Below are positions 1 through 11,480 of a stretch of 64,000 nt of DNA, one piece after another (position 1 is the stretch's first letter; each line of letters starts with the position of its first letter). The notes beneath the pieces were generated by a model. The model was given only the letters and a program-made list of their open reading frames with translations. It was not told where the DNA came from and searched no databases. The stretch is from positions 9,300,001 through 9,364,000 of the forward strand of contig OX388318.1 of NCBI GenBank assembly GCA_947579605.1, written 5' to 3'. Both the position numbers and the translations under genes were made by a program. This stretch comes from Athripsodes cinereus. Lineage: Eukaryota > Arthropoda > Insecta > Trichoptera > Leptoceridae.

Positions 1-519
1 TATTGATATTAGAAAATGCTATATTCACGCTTCGTTTTCCTAGTATTAATGTGGCAAGTATATTTTTTTTACAATACAGTTCCAGCTGATTAAACATTAT
101 TATAAAGTGAAGTTAGTAATGAATATGTGGTGTGAATATAAATACTGCTAATCTAGTCTATTCATTTCAGTATTAAGATTCGTTTTGCATAGTTTAATTG
201 ATTCAATAAAAATGTATTCGATAGCCAAGCCTTTATTTATTTGAATAATGCTAAGTAACTTAATAACAGTTATTAGTTACTAATCTTCTATTGGACATTT
301 TGATATTGCAGTGGTGATATTTTTCTATGGATTTTTAATAAACTCGTCTCCTCTGGATTTTGGCTGAGTAGCACACTAATAAATAAAAATAAACTTATGA
401 TACTAAATTACTTTCCGTATAATCTTTAGCAAAAAACACAATTTACACTCTTTTTTGTCAGTTTTCGTATGCCCTTTAAATCGCTGATAATATTCGTAAT
501 ACATCTTAAATGAGACATT

Positions 520-620
520 TAATATCTTCAATTGAACGGTGAGGCATATCACATATTCTAAATACCTTATTTAGACACGTAGAGGACGACATGTATGTTT
601 ATTACCAGCAGCTAGTAAAA
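520..620 (+). repeat. Dispersed repeat S, degraded copy
   Basis: Shares with the other S copies the order GGTGAGGCATATCAC, then TAGAGGACGACATG, then TGTTTATTACCAGCAGCTAG. The 3' half with the CCCCACTT hairpin is missing. Confidence 0.45.
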
Positions 621-982
621 AAAGACATCCATACAATGACTTTATCGCCAGGATAGAGATTCTCCTTTGATTCTGTTTCTTTTTTATGGTATTTTTTGTT
701 GTTTTTTTTGACATGGGATTTCTTTGTTTTTTTTTTGTTTTTGTTTTTTTCTCTTGTTTTTTCATTTTTCCTGCTGAGATTGCCTTGGCCAAAAGCTGTT
801 ATGGTCTCAGTGCAGGGTGATATTTTTAGAATAATAACAATATCCCTCTTTGTTCATCTTCAAATCATGTCTTCTATCTTGTGCTTACTGAAGGCTTCTC
901 CATCTGCATATATAAAGAGATATTCATTCTTGATTACTAATGATTACCTACCTCACGTATAAAACAATTAACATCTACAATT

Positions 983-1130
983 CAGCAACAAGGCATACCA
1001 CTTATCTTGAATGTCATATTTTTTTCGCACTTAGAGAACAATCTGTATGTTTATCAATTGCAATTAGTCCTCTGGCTACCACACTTATGGGATATGCCAT
1101 GTTTGTATATAGTATTGGCAGTAGTAGTAG
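983..1130 (+). repeat. Dispersed repeat S, degraded copy
   Basis: Contains CAACAAGGCATACCACTTAT, CTTGAATGTCATATTTTT, then CTGGCTACCACACTTATGGG and ATATGCCATG, in the same order as the better copies at 35775-35955 and 32055-32230. Confidence 0.5.
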
Positions 1131-1774
1131 TATTACGATATACGTATATTACAACATTATTTTATTAACGCCCAACAAACATACATGAGTTTAATATTCA
1201 TCCCCTTATGGTATTTCATAATAATATTATTAATCACTGCACTGCATATTATAAAGTTATTATAACAAACACAATAACTCATCTGTACACTAAATTCATA
1301 TTTTCAAGTCAATTAATGTTAAGATATTATTTTCACTATATTGCAATAATAATTATAGCTGATATTATTTTCATGTGTCAATATAACTTATGACATTACT
1401 GCTGCCATATTTGTCCACACGCCTAATTCTATTAAATTCGACACTTTCCAATCCCATAAATTATTATCAGAATGGACAGTTTGATTGTTATGGCGAAATT
1501 GAAAATCGTTATATTGTGACATTTTGAATAATTGTTAATTTATATATAATTGGTAATTATTATAAAGCCGATTCAAATTAATATCCGTTTGTTTAAAGCC
1601 GAATCGGGTATTTTCATATAAATTGCTCGAGATTTAATTTTTGAAATTCGTTAATTCCTTGTTCAGTTGCATGCCTGAATTCTATCTTATCTATTTTATA
1701 TAAGAAATAGCACCATGCGTTCATCACTAAGAATACATTTTTTATCATTAAAATAGTTTATTATTCATCCCATT

Positions 1775-1945
1775 ACGTTTCAACGATGCTCTATAGAGAA
1801 CATAGCAGAAACCAGGCTCCTCTATTCAAAATATTGCGGCAACTGAGTCACCTCTTCAATCGACATTCCTGATCACTATTTTCGTTGGCATAGGAATGAT
1901 GTATTGTGAAAGAGGGACGTTGAGGCAATCGGAAATGTTTTACAT
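1775..1945 (-). mobile_element. LINE fragment, family J (RT C-terminal coding end)
   Basis: Reads on the minus strand as a decayed copy of the sequence encoding the last residues of the family-J reverse transcriptase. The better copy at 47452-47842 has the same words: GAAACCAGGCTCCTC, TGAGTCACCTCTTC, CATAGGAATGATGTATTGTG and AAAGAGGGACG. It is 5'-truncated and carries several changes. Confidence 0.6.
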
Positions 1946-2193
1946 GAAACAATATTGTTCTGGTGTAACCCACTACACATTCTGAAAATATGTTTCAATC
2001 AGGAACATATTTTCTCGTTTATAAAGAATATTTCTCGTCCAAAAGAATATTTTTCATATTCATGTACTCAGTCAGTTGATTTGTTTAAGTAGGTACCTAC
2101 ACAATATGTAGGCAAGTCATGACATTACGTGAAATGGAAAAAGAGATTGGTAAGTATCAGAATACAATAACTTTTAATAAACAACTCAAATGA

Positions 2194-2231
2194 AAACCCC
2201 CGAAATACATTGAAATGTATTTCGGGGGTTT
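2194..2231. repeat. Perfect 18-bp inverted repeat with 2-nt spacer
   Basis: The arm AAACCCCCGAAATACATT at 2194-2211 is followed by GA and its exact reverse complement at 2214-2231. The palindrome lies between two exact copies of TTAATAAACAA (2174-2184 and 2234-2244). Nothing marks it as an RNA gene; the near-zero loop suggests a DNA foldback or insertion product. Confidence 0.9.
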
Positions 2232-3257
2232 ACTTAATAAACAAATTCATTGCAATAAAAACGTGTTTAATATAATTTCTATTCGGTGAGGTATATGACA
2301 CTAAAGTTAATGTTTTATTTGTCTATTGACGTTTATATAACTATCAAAGTTGATATATTATAATTTTATGATACTGTTACTCGATACAGTCATAAAATAT
2401 AAATTTATTGACAATTTTAATTAATTGCTCATAGAATTGATACCATAACACTTATAAAAATAGTAATAAATGGTAATGTACCTAATTAAATTGAATTTAA
2501 ATCTAGAACAAGAACTATTTCGTTTCAGAATGTTTGACGAAATATTAATTGCAATGCATATTATAGAAGTAGTAGAAACAGTTTTGGTTGACGTATCTTA
2601 CGTAAATGCTATACGCCTTAAACCTATACTATAATAATGAATTATTTAGTACCTACACATTAAATCGAAGAATTAAATCAAATGATAGACTGATACATTA
2701 TCGCTATCTCGTACAAACACTTACTTAAATTTAGTGTATTGTATTCCTGTTAGCTGTCCTTAATTAGTTTTTAAAGTGTTTTTGATTGCTCGATACTTTC
2801 GCTGGATATTTTTCTGAACAATTTCATAAATTTACCCACCATTTCCAACCTATAAATTACTTAATGAAAAACGAGAAATGAAAAAAACTTTTAGCGACCC
2901 GGAAAGTTTCAGAGAGGAAAATGATGTAAGTTGTTTGGGAGATAGAAAACAAATCAAAAGATAAAAGAGAGAAAACCAATGTCACAGATAAAGTTGAGTG
3001 TAGGCCTTGAAATGGATCTGGATAAAAATATTTCCAGGTTCTCCGATTAAACGACAATTAAGAACAAGCAGTAAAAGTGTGAGAAGGTGAGGATCGAATA
3101 TGGTTCAAAAAGTATAAATATATACTGCTGTTATGGTGAGTTTTAGTGACACAGTTCTAGCATTTTGCAAGAACAAAGCAATTTATAAATAGACCTAGAA
3201 TTGAAGAAAACTTAGATATACTCGTAACATAAACATGGAAATTAATGTTAATTTTAA

Positions 3258-3345
3258 TATATAACCTGCACGTTTATCACATGCAGTGTGTCTACTGGTT
3301 ACCCCACTTGAGAGATGCCGTGGTGGTATAGAAGATAGTACTAGA
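3258..3345 (+). repeat. Dispersed repeat S, 3' part
   Basis: Contains CTGCACGTTTATCACATGCA, then GGTTACCCCACTTGAGAGAT, GCCGTGGTGGTATAG. This is the 3' end of the S repeat, with the terminal TATAG-type tail. Confidence 0.55.
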
Positions 3346-3852
3346 TTGTGCCGTGAAGTTTGAGTAAAGCATCAATAGTTAAAATCCACGTCTCATGTGT
3401 TTTTTACATTCGCACGATTCTAATATCCTGCTACCAATAAACTCATAAGAGTGGTTTTTACGGTTTGAGTTATAAGTATAATTTTCATATTCTATGGCAA
3501 CTATCTACATTATTTTACTACTCATTTTCTGCCAATGAAACGAAAAGTTAATCATTATCATTACATGTATTTCATCTTTATGTGTTTAGATATACTTTCA
3601 TTATATCTTCATGGTTATGGTTACTATTGCGAAATTACATGTGTATAAATGAAATACGAGTTCTAAAATGAATTCAAACCTGGATATGAAGATAATATAG
3701 ACTACATTCCTATTCAATAAGAGATTGTTATGTAGATATGCAATATGTGTTATGTAATTGAACGTTTCCCGTCAGAATCGGCGGCATGACGAATCTATGA
3801 TTGATTCTAATCATAGACAATCAATAAACTATAAAAAGCGATCATGTTTTAC

Positions 3853-3892
3853 ATATCGTCGGTGTACATGAGAAACCAACTAAGTCCAAAAA
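3853..3892 (+). repeat. Left terminal inverted repeat of the 3853-7137 transposon
   Basis: About 33 bases from 3853 match the reverse complement of 7100-7137 with only a few differences. The core GAGAAACCAACTAAGTCC is identical in both ends. Confidence 0.85.
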
Positions 3893-4083
3893 TCACATTT
3901 TGAGATATTTGATTTTAAAGTTTTAAGTGTTCGTTTTTTCATTGTAGAATCTAAACAAATGCATATACACACTCCATTTTTTCACAAGACAAAGATAAAA
4001 CAATGTACTTCTAATTCATGAAGAAATTAAGACATTAAATTTTACTCTTCTGACTCAAAATAGTAAAACAATACCAAAGGAGG

Positions 4084-4250
4084 TGGACTTGATTGGTTTC
4101 TCTTGATAAAATAGATTTAGTGCATTTCTCCTGTAATGAAAATTCCTGATGCATAGACTTAGTTGCTATAAAAGGGACTTAGTTTGTTTCTCTTGTACAG
4201 AAGGGTCTGGTTTATGATATAACTTCACGTATAATTTCTTCTCTTGTAAG
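4084..4250 (+). repeat. Subterminal repeats, left side of the transposon
   Basis: Four related motifs lie in one orientation: GGACTTGATTGGTTTCTCTT (about 4085), TGCATTTCTCCTGTA (4121), GGGACTTAGTTTGTTTCTCT (4174) and ATTTCTTCTCTTGTA (about 4233). They resemble the TIR core read inward from the right end, so they look like extra transposase sites. Confidence 0.7.
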
Positions 4251-4591
4251 GAGAGCTTTGATTTGTGAAGTATGATAATGATGATTTGGTTAATTTACGG
4301 TTGGGTTAGGAGGATCACCATAAGGTTGCTACTACAAGAATGCTAAACGGTTTTATGGTGAAAATGTTTTTCATTCCCTTTGGGCTCTACATACTTTCAC
4401 TGCTCTATCGTTTGTTGAGAATCAATCGATAGCTGTCAAAAGCGTCAGGTTGGTGAATTAGTAATTTATTTTAAGTGCAAATAGGTGGAATAATTCTGTT
4501 TTTTTTTTTATAAACACACTTTATTAATAGAACTTGTACATAAATTATATTAAACAATTATTTCAAAGACATACATAAACCTGGCTCCTAG

Positions 4592-6437
4592 TCAATCATC
4601 ATCGTCTACAGACACATCATTCACCATAACTGTATCCCTCGCAGAAAACGATGTGGGAAAATTTTGGTACCATGGCTGAAGCTCCTGAGGAATGATATTT
4701 TGTCTGCAAAACTTAAACAGATCATTTTTTTTCTGGACGCTGATGGGTATATTTCTGTCGTACAGCGGCTTTATAGGAGTTTCTCTGAGGGTCGTGTGCT
4801 GCGAGCGTTTCCTTCGTTTTGAATTTATACAAATTTGTTTGAAATCCTCACCGTAACCATATTTGTATTGAATTGTATCTGGTAAACTTTTTTCATACCG
4901 CAAGCACTTGATTCTTAACCAATTTACATCGTCATCATTTCTCCTATTTGTGACTGTATTTTGCACTAATTTTTTTAAGTCCAAGAAGTCACTGAATAAT
5001 AGTTCCCGCGTGTTATATGGAGGTTTCCCTTTCGCTGCTGATCTGGCAACTTTAAAGATGTTTTGCATTTCGTGTACACTGTGAATATCCACATGCTTTT
5101 TCGCCTTTTCAATTGCGCTATGCATTGAATCCACTTCCATGAATGAATGACCAGATTCTAAAAACTTTTGCTCAATAGTGTTTAATGTTGGGTGTGTGAC
5201 AGCAGTGTGCAATAGCATAATGGCAATTTGTATATTTCTGTTCTGACCCCCACATGTATCGGAAAATATGGTGAGGTGTTTGACATCTGCGGACAAAGAA
5301 TTTAAATAAAATGATAAGCACGTTTCAATTTCTGAGCTCCCTCACTTTCCATTTAACTCTGTCCAGAAGTAGCAATAAGCGCCGTTTGGTGGACTTGCTT
5401 CGTATATTGTAAAATTATATAGGTTGATTTTACGCAAATAGTACATAAGACTAACTGACGAAGAAGGAATTTGGAGCACACTTTGTAAATCGCATGTTAT
5501 ACTTTTAAACTCCTTATCATCACACGCCCTTTTCTTGTCCTTTTCTTTCTCAAGCATCGATTGCGTTTCTCTCTCTAGATGCTCTCTGTAGGAATCTTCA
5601 ATTTTTGTTTTTTTCTTCGGGGGAAGCCTTTTCATAATGGTTACATACCATGCATTGATCTTTCTTTGGGGTGAAAAAAGAGAGATTAATTTTTGTGCCA
5701 AATATTCGCCTGTATGTGATTTCACTCACAAACTCTTGATTGTCCTGTGAGCATTTCTCTTTATACAGGGAATACATCTTGCTAATTGAAAGATTGGGTT
5801 GTAGGTACTGGCGTTTTGTTGATTTTCTGGCGTATTGGCTTTCCATAACTGGAAAGCTATTGATGTGTTCCATCACAATATCCAGCATTGAGTTGGACGT
5901 TTTATTTCCCGAAATATTTTGGCCTCTTTTATCCTTGCCCTCGTATTGTCCACTGTTACCTACATTTTTAAACGCATTAATAGCTGGGTGATTGGAAATG
6001 CACAGTGTTTAAAAAAAAAAGACTGGCACACTTGGACTTTCACTCCTCTATTATTAATGAAATTATATTTCCGTGATTCGCTTCTTATCCCAGAACATTC
6101 TGCCTTTCTTTGTCTTCTTCTTTTTGGCACATTAGTGTCCACGTACAATAAAATTAAATCTTTTTGCCGCTCAAACGGCAAATCCCTGTACTTGGAACTT
6201 GGAACATAGGGCTTTTCTTCCATCCTCAGAAAACTTTGTTGAGCACTTGTATCGACAATTACTGCAGTTAATGGGCTTTGGGATTTTTGGTAATTGTTTT
6301 TTCCCCTTGGAGCTTACGTACGCAACACCCATGTTTCTTTTTTTCTTTTCGACGTTTTTTTTCCAGGTGGATTCATCTGCATGTTTCCATCTTTTACTTA
6401 TGTTTGCTCTTTCCGTTTGCATGCATGCAGCATTCAT
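4592..6437 (-). pseudogene. Transposase-like protein with FSDTCGGQNRN motif, disrupted
   Basis: This minus-strand reading spans about 600 codons in several frames. From the N-terminus it shows a basic region (WKKN, KKRNMG), a cysteine cluster NCSNCRYKCS, RDLPFERQKDLILLYV, a helix-rich middle with SKMYSLYKEKC, NLSFFTPKKDQCMVCNHYEK (a CxxC pair), then LTIFSDTCGGQNRNIQI and an acidic C-terminus. I recognise this layout from many insect proteins annotated only as uncharacterized, probably the DUF7869-type group; that name is from memory. An RNase-H-like fold around FSDTCGG is a guess. The frame is broken by a 7-bp tandem duplication near 6193-6206, shifts in homopolymers near 6011-6020 and 5613-5619, and an in-frame TGA near 5342-5344. 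From 5725 down to 4592 it is one frame apart from that stop. Confidence 0.8.
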
Positions 6438-6874
6438 TGTCTTAAAACTGACACGCTACCAACAATGTTTATCAGAAAACCTATATATGCAACTTAAAAC
6501 ACTTATGTTGTAATATGTTTTTTAAATACAATGTGTTTATTTTTTATTTAATAGGTATATATTACATAAAAATAAACACAAACTTGTAGCGTGACATGCA
6601 ATTGCGAAATTTTTATTGATCTCTTCAATTAACTGTTTTCAATATTATGTATGATTAATTCATTACTAATAATTTGCCAGAATTTATCAGATTATCTTTT
6701 AACAAAAAAATATTCACCTACGTACTTATCACATTATACATAGTTTGATTGCTTATTTTATGACTATGCTTTTTATTAACAAAAAATCATGTAGGTATGA
6801 CAAAAATAATAGGTAAACGTCAGTACAAAGTTAATATCCACAAAATTATGATGCATTCAAAGTACCAATAAACG

Positions 6875-6958
6875 ATGGAGAAACGCACTAAGTCCGTGAG
6901 TCATGAATTATCTACAAGAGAAACGCACTATTGATGTTAATGCATTTCTCCTGTAGAT
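6875..6958. repeat. Subterminal inverted repeats, right side of the transposon
   Basis: GGAGAAACGCACTAAGTCC (about 6878) is followed by ATCTACAAGAGAAACGCACT and, facing it, TGCATTTCTCCTGTAGAT. The last two form an imperfect palindrome around a short spacer. All relate to the TIR core. Confidence 0.7.
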
Positions 6959-7099
6959 ATTTTTGAATTTGTGACTTAATTCAAATTGAAAAACTGTAAT
7001 AACCTTCCAAATATTGATTATACGAGTACAGTGTGATACACCAAACGATAGAGAATTTGAAACTCTATCGAATGGTATAAATAACTCAATACTTCCAAA

Positions 7100-7137
7100 A
7101 ATGGACTTAGTTGGTTTCTCTTGTATACTGACGATAT
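7100..7137 (-). repeat. Right terminal inverted repeat of the 3853-7137 transposon
   Basis: GGACTTAGTTGGTTTCTC followed by TTGTATACTGACG is the inverted partner of the left end, with ATAT directly outside. Confidence 0.85.
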
Positions 7138-9736
7138 AACCTACACGGTTTCCCTACCTACCTACCACACACGTAAACGTATTATTAATTATGTTGATTT
7201 TTCGTCTTCGTCGTGTGATTATATGGCAATAACATGTACAGAGGGAGAATTAAAAAGTATTCAATATAAAAAGTAAAATAAACCCTCAGGCTCAAATTTA
7301 CATGCACTTACTTATTCAACCAACCCAAAGTAGCTGTGATTATCGTCGACCTGTATTACCATACGAATACGTCCCAGAAAGCATACATACATTTTCTTCC
7401 CCTATCTTTTGCTGGGTCAGAGTCCCTTTGTGTCTATTAAGAAAGCTGTCAATTTCTGCTTACTTGATTTCTGATACATGTCCTTACCAGCTTATTCTGA
7501 AGCAAATCAATAACCTTCTCTTATCTCTCACAGAAAATAATACTTAAATAATTTATATCAACTGGGTCCAAATTGCACAAGACCAGAAAATAATTAGATA
7601 GATAATATGTAGGAGAGGTAATTGAAAAACAAGAATCATAAAACGAATGGAAGTTTAATTAATTATTATTCTATTAACAGTAGATATTTTTTGTAGATAT
7701 TTTCTTTCACTCTTTATAAAACATTATTATGTTTGTGATATGAAGTAACACAGTGCAAAAGAAAGGAAAAAGAGTAAATAACTTTCATTAGTTCAAACTA
7801 AAATATCAATTTTATCGATTTCATTGCAAATGATCAACGAAATCGAATTTCAATTACGAGAGTGTGCAAAAAATTGTAATTGAAATGTGTATAATTAAAA
7901 ATAACTACTTTGAATGTATGACCCGAAAGTGATTTCATTATTAGCAATATCCTGCTTACCAATGTAAACCAGATTACGTTACGTTATTATTTTATAATAT
8001 TAAATCTTAAATTAAAAAATATAAATTTGATAGGTAGGTATAATGCTATTCATTCAGAATATCTTTCCTGCCAAAAGCCTCTCGTTTTCGAATAGTTTGT
8101 TATTGCAAATTATCTTAATAGAATTTATTTTTCAATCAATAATATAAACCTCCAATAGAATATTAATATACTGAATCGTGTTCCGTATTCAATTTTTCAT
8201 CAATATTCTTGTACTTTCTACTAATATCATAGATAAAAATTGTATACCGACCATAGATAATTATAATTAAAGCTTAGATCACGTTACTTTTGTTACATAT
8301 TCCAGTATGTCCCGAACACAATTAAAGTACAGCCTATCCAGTATAATAGTGTATATAACATTGGTTTTGTAATATTGATAGAATTACTTTTGAATGTGAA
8401 CAATGTGTTTATACAACCTCGTATATTTTATACTCGTATATCATATGGATCAAATTTAACCCATTTTTTTATTCGAAACTTATTAAAAGTATATATGTAT
8501 GAGTGAGCCTTATATATCAGTTTTATTTTCAAATAACATGTAAATATATAGCTCGTAACCGGTAAAGGTTTCTTGAAAAACGAGAAAAACTTCAAACACG
8601 ATAAAAGAAAAAAATATATATCGCAAATATGTAATAGTTTTTTTTATATAATTTCTTTCGTTCATCTTGAACAAGTGAACATATTCATTTAAATTATATT
8701 CATAAATATTATAGTTCTCGAACTATTTCTTATCGCATACAGTATTACGATGAACGCACTGTACTTACGCCACATCTGCCTCCCGGTGTTTTTCTCTATG
8801 GTATTGCCAGTACGTAAAATTAAAAGTATGTAGAAACGAAACGCTTTCGATATAAAACATGAAATTGTTTATCTATGGAGAGTAATTTTTCTATATTTAA
8901 ATATTTAAAACGTTTAAGATTAATTTCACAGCAGTGAAAGTAAATTGATTGAGTTTTAAATTTTGTTTGGTTGTTGTATGCGGACGGACCACACCAGCGG
9001 AAATTATTGATGAGTGATAGAAAAACCCCGGTATGTACGTGTTCACATTTACAATACGTAAATTGAATCGAATGTAGGGAATGTTCGATCAATTTATTCT
9101 TCTTATATATTACAAATAAATTATTGAGTTATTTGACTGACTAAAGTATATACATATATCAATGGTAATTATTTCATTGGTATATCGTCCGACTCATGAT
9201 AAATATTAATTCTCAAATAATAAAATTCAAATGAGATTTCAAATTAGAAGATGTTTTAAGAAGTTTAATAAAGTTGTGGGTAAAAGTTGATACAAAAAAG
9301 GAGTTTAAGTAAAAAAATACAAGAAAAACATAAAAAAATATGATGGCGAATAAGTGTCAATATTCAAATTATGTAAATAAATTTTCTTATATTTTCTTTA
9401 TTGTTTTTTTTACTACTGTGCTGTTGTTGATATATGTTCATCTTTTTTAATTTTGATGCTATACATACTAATATAGAATACGTACTCAAAATCTCTATCT
9501 CTAATTAAATTATATAATTAAAACACCAGAACGACAAATTTGAATGCCCTCTTTAAATGTGCATTAGCAAATTTAAATATTTGAAATAGTTTCATTCGTC
9601 GTTCGTATTATTAAAATACCACTTAGCATGTCGAAGCACTCACCGCTGTCTTTCACATGGCAACCCATTAATTCACTTGCTGAATTATAATATGATGATA
9701 ATGATTTGAAAATGGAACGCTTGTGGCTACTGAACG
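7138..9736. other. AT-rich non-coding DNA
   Basis: I see no exon, RNA gene or intact mobile element here. The open frame near 7302-7547 has no recognisable domain. Long A/T runs and short degenerate repeats dominate. Confidence 0.6.
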
Positions 9737-9813
9737 ATGGCGGACATTAGCGGGCTTTTATCCGTAATGGACCTGTATTTTAGGAGTCGAATATTATTTA
9801 AACGAACGGGGAG
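9737..9813 (+). CDS. Candidate first coding exon of prickle
   Basis: ATG at 9737 sits in a strong start context (A at -3, G at +4) with an in-frame TGA two codons upstream. Twenty-five codons (beginning MADISGLLSVMDLYF) run to GGGGAG, where a GT follows (donor AG|GTGCAT, weak). The exon would end two bases into a codon, which is the phase required by the recognised prickle exon whose acceptor is at 18088/18089; joining them would add an arginine codon. The patch is richer in G and C than its surroundings. Against it: the donor is weak, phase agreement has a one-in-three chance, and I do not recognise the peptide. The open frame continues past the donor to 10218 but becomes low-complexity, so I do not accept it as one long exon. 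The true 5' exon may lie elsewhere. Confidence 0.35.
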
Positions 9814-10364
9814 GTGCATGGGTGTTGTAATATATTTTTTTTTAAATTACAGGATGATAATAATATGTAACGTTTCCCTTCCGAGAAAAAAATATAATAA
9901 TAACAACGCATCCCCGGTAGTGGGTACCTACTTCAATCATCAATCATCACGGGAAAATTTGCATTCATTCGGATACGTGGCAACGTCGCTTGTCGCTTGT
10001 CATTATGTCTCCCATGATGTTGATAGTGGCAACAATGATAGAAGTCATATCATATTTGTCATGTTTACCAAGCTCCATTATGTTATTATATACATAGTCA
10101 TGATAATATTTCGCTTGTCACCACTGGCTGCAACGCACATGAGCGAAATTAAAAAAAATGTCACATACCTACCTATCTTACAATATTTTGGAATAAGCAT
10201 TCCATTTCCAAATTAATTTCATTGCAATTGTACAGGATGACTGTATTATCTTTTTTTTAATAAATTGGAGATTGGCACTCAATATTGATGACAGTAGAGT
10301 TTTGGACTTATTAGCAAGATTATCAATGTTCCCATGCTGCTGGCGAAAAGTTTCCAACATAGGA

Positions 10365-10560
10365 GTCTTTCTTCTTCTTCTTCCTCTTGATGTAGATCAT
10401 CGATCTGTTAGTTCAGACGTTGACGCCTCTTGTGATGCTGAAGACCAGTTGTCTTTCCATCTTTTTGGTAGTCTTCCTCGGTAACGTGAACCGACTGGTG
10501 TTTCCTTAGCAGCTATATGTACGATTCTGTTTTCAGCCATTCGATCTACATGGTCTTTCC
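10365..10560 (-). mobile_element. LINE fragment, RT C-terminal coding end
   Basis: The minus strand reads as an open stretch containing DHVDRMAENRIVHIAAKETP followed by GRLPKRWKDNW. This is the W/GHV-RM...GRP-KRW motif string found near the C-terminus of many insect non-LTR reverse transcriptases. It is 5'-truncated and isolated, and distinct from families R and J below. Confidence 0.7.
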
Positions 10561-11269
10561 AGAATCGTCTCATTTTCCTACTTCAACTTACGATGTCCTC
10601 CGACTCCAGAGTCTTTCGACTTCTAAAATATCCGAAAAAGGGTTATTTCTACACTGCACTTTCGACATGTTTATAACTACAAATTCTGCTGGTTGCCACA
10701 TTTATGACAGATGCTGCGACGTATATAAAAGTTGTATAACTTTTACATTTCGAATTTTAAAAATAAGTTCAAAAAACTTATTTTTCTTAATAAGGAAATT
10801 TAAATTATACATTTTTTTAGATATATAATAATTACTCTATGAAATATCAGCGCCATCGAAGTGATTTAATTAAATATGAATTAAAATTAACACCTATGTT
10901 ATTATCTTTATTATTTAATTGACTACGAATTCTGTAAATACTACTTCATAATGTAGATATACTAATAGTGAAATAAAAAGCATCAAGTCGTATATCATAA
11001 TGTAAGGGAAATTTTTTATTAAACCTTTTCACGTGATGAAACAAATATCGTCGAATAAAATCTAAAAAAAAACGAAATAAATTTTATCGACCTAGTGTAG
11101 GTTTGACTATATAAATATTTATGTTTTACTCTTTTCTTCGGTTGCCGTAATCAATACTGTTGTTTGCTGATTATTTGACAATAATCATAAATTAAGAAAT
11201 TTTCTAGATGATTTCAGAAGAAATATGATTTTAATAGTATTTTATTTCAGGTAGTGTAATATTAAAGAT

Positions 11270-11480
11270 AGAATGCAATGTAAATCAAAGATTGACAATG
11301 TCCAAACAAGACGAAAGACGTATTTCTCGAGAATCAATCACATAGTAGAAGAAAATTTATGTTTGTTTAATTTCATTATGGAATTCTACTCCCTTAACAC
11401 CGACACAGTTGAAAAATCTGGTATCTATGTAACTAGTATATTCGACACAAGTTTCATCCTGATACAAGGTTGAATGTGAA
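11270..11480 (+). mobile_element. LINE-derived fragment, jockey-like C-terminal end
   Basis: Contains AGATTGACAATGTCC, AGACGAAAGACGT and TTTCATTATGGAATTCTACT with AACACCGACACAG. A closely similar string precedes a LINE 3' end at 52975-53222, and part recurs inverted near 56320-56420. The conceptual reading KIDNVQTRRK resembles KIDTLENRRT in the intact LINE at 27484-27513. Confidence 0.5.

Larger units (their letters stand above)
1..3852. other. AT-rich non-coding flank or intron
   Basis: No coding exon is recognisable. The stretch holds degraded copies of the dispersed repeat described below (about 520-620, 983-1130, 3258-3345), a minus-strand LINE fragment near 1775-1945 and a perfect palindrome at 2194-2231. 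The short open frames are low-complexity or have no recognisable family. It is 5' of the first candidate prickle exon, so it is either upstream DNA or an earlier intron of that gene. Confidence 0.6.
3853..7137 (-). mobile_element. DNA transposon with TIRs and a broken transposase-like gene
   Basis: The element is bounded by inverted repeats: CGTCGGTGTACATGAGAAAC with CAACTAAGTCC on the left (from 3857) and the reverse complement of CGTCAGTATACAAGAGAAAC with CAACTAAGTCC on the right (to 7133). ATAT lies directly outside each end (3853-3856, 7134-7137). It may be a 4-bp target duplication, but because it is palindromic it could also be part of the TIR. Just inside both ends are more copies of the GACTTAGT...TTTCTCTTGTA motif, as expected for transposase-binding sites. 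The single gene is on the minus strand and is disrupted. The protein family is widespread in insects but I cannot place it in a named superfamily. Confidence 0.8.

Noticed and set aside
9814..10218. Continuation of the open frame that starts at 9737 (159 codons in all).
   Set aside because: After the GT at 9814 the translation becomes low-complexity and hydrophobic with no recognisable family; an intron after the first 25 codons is more likely.
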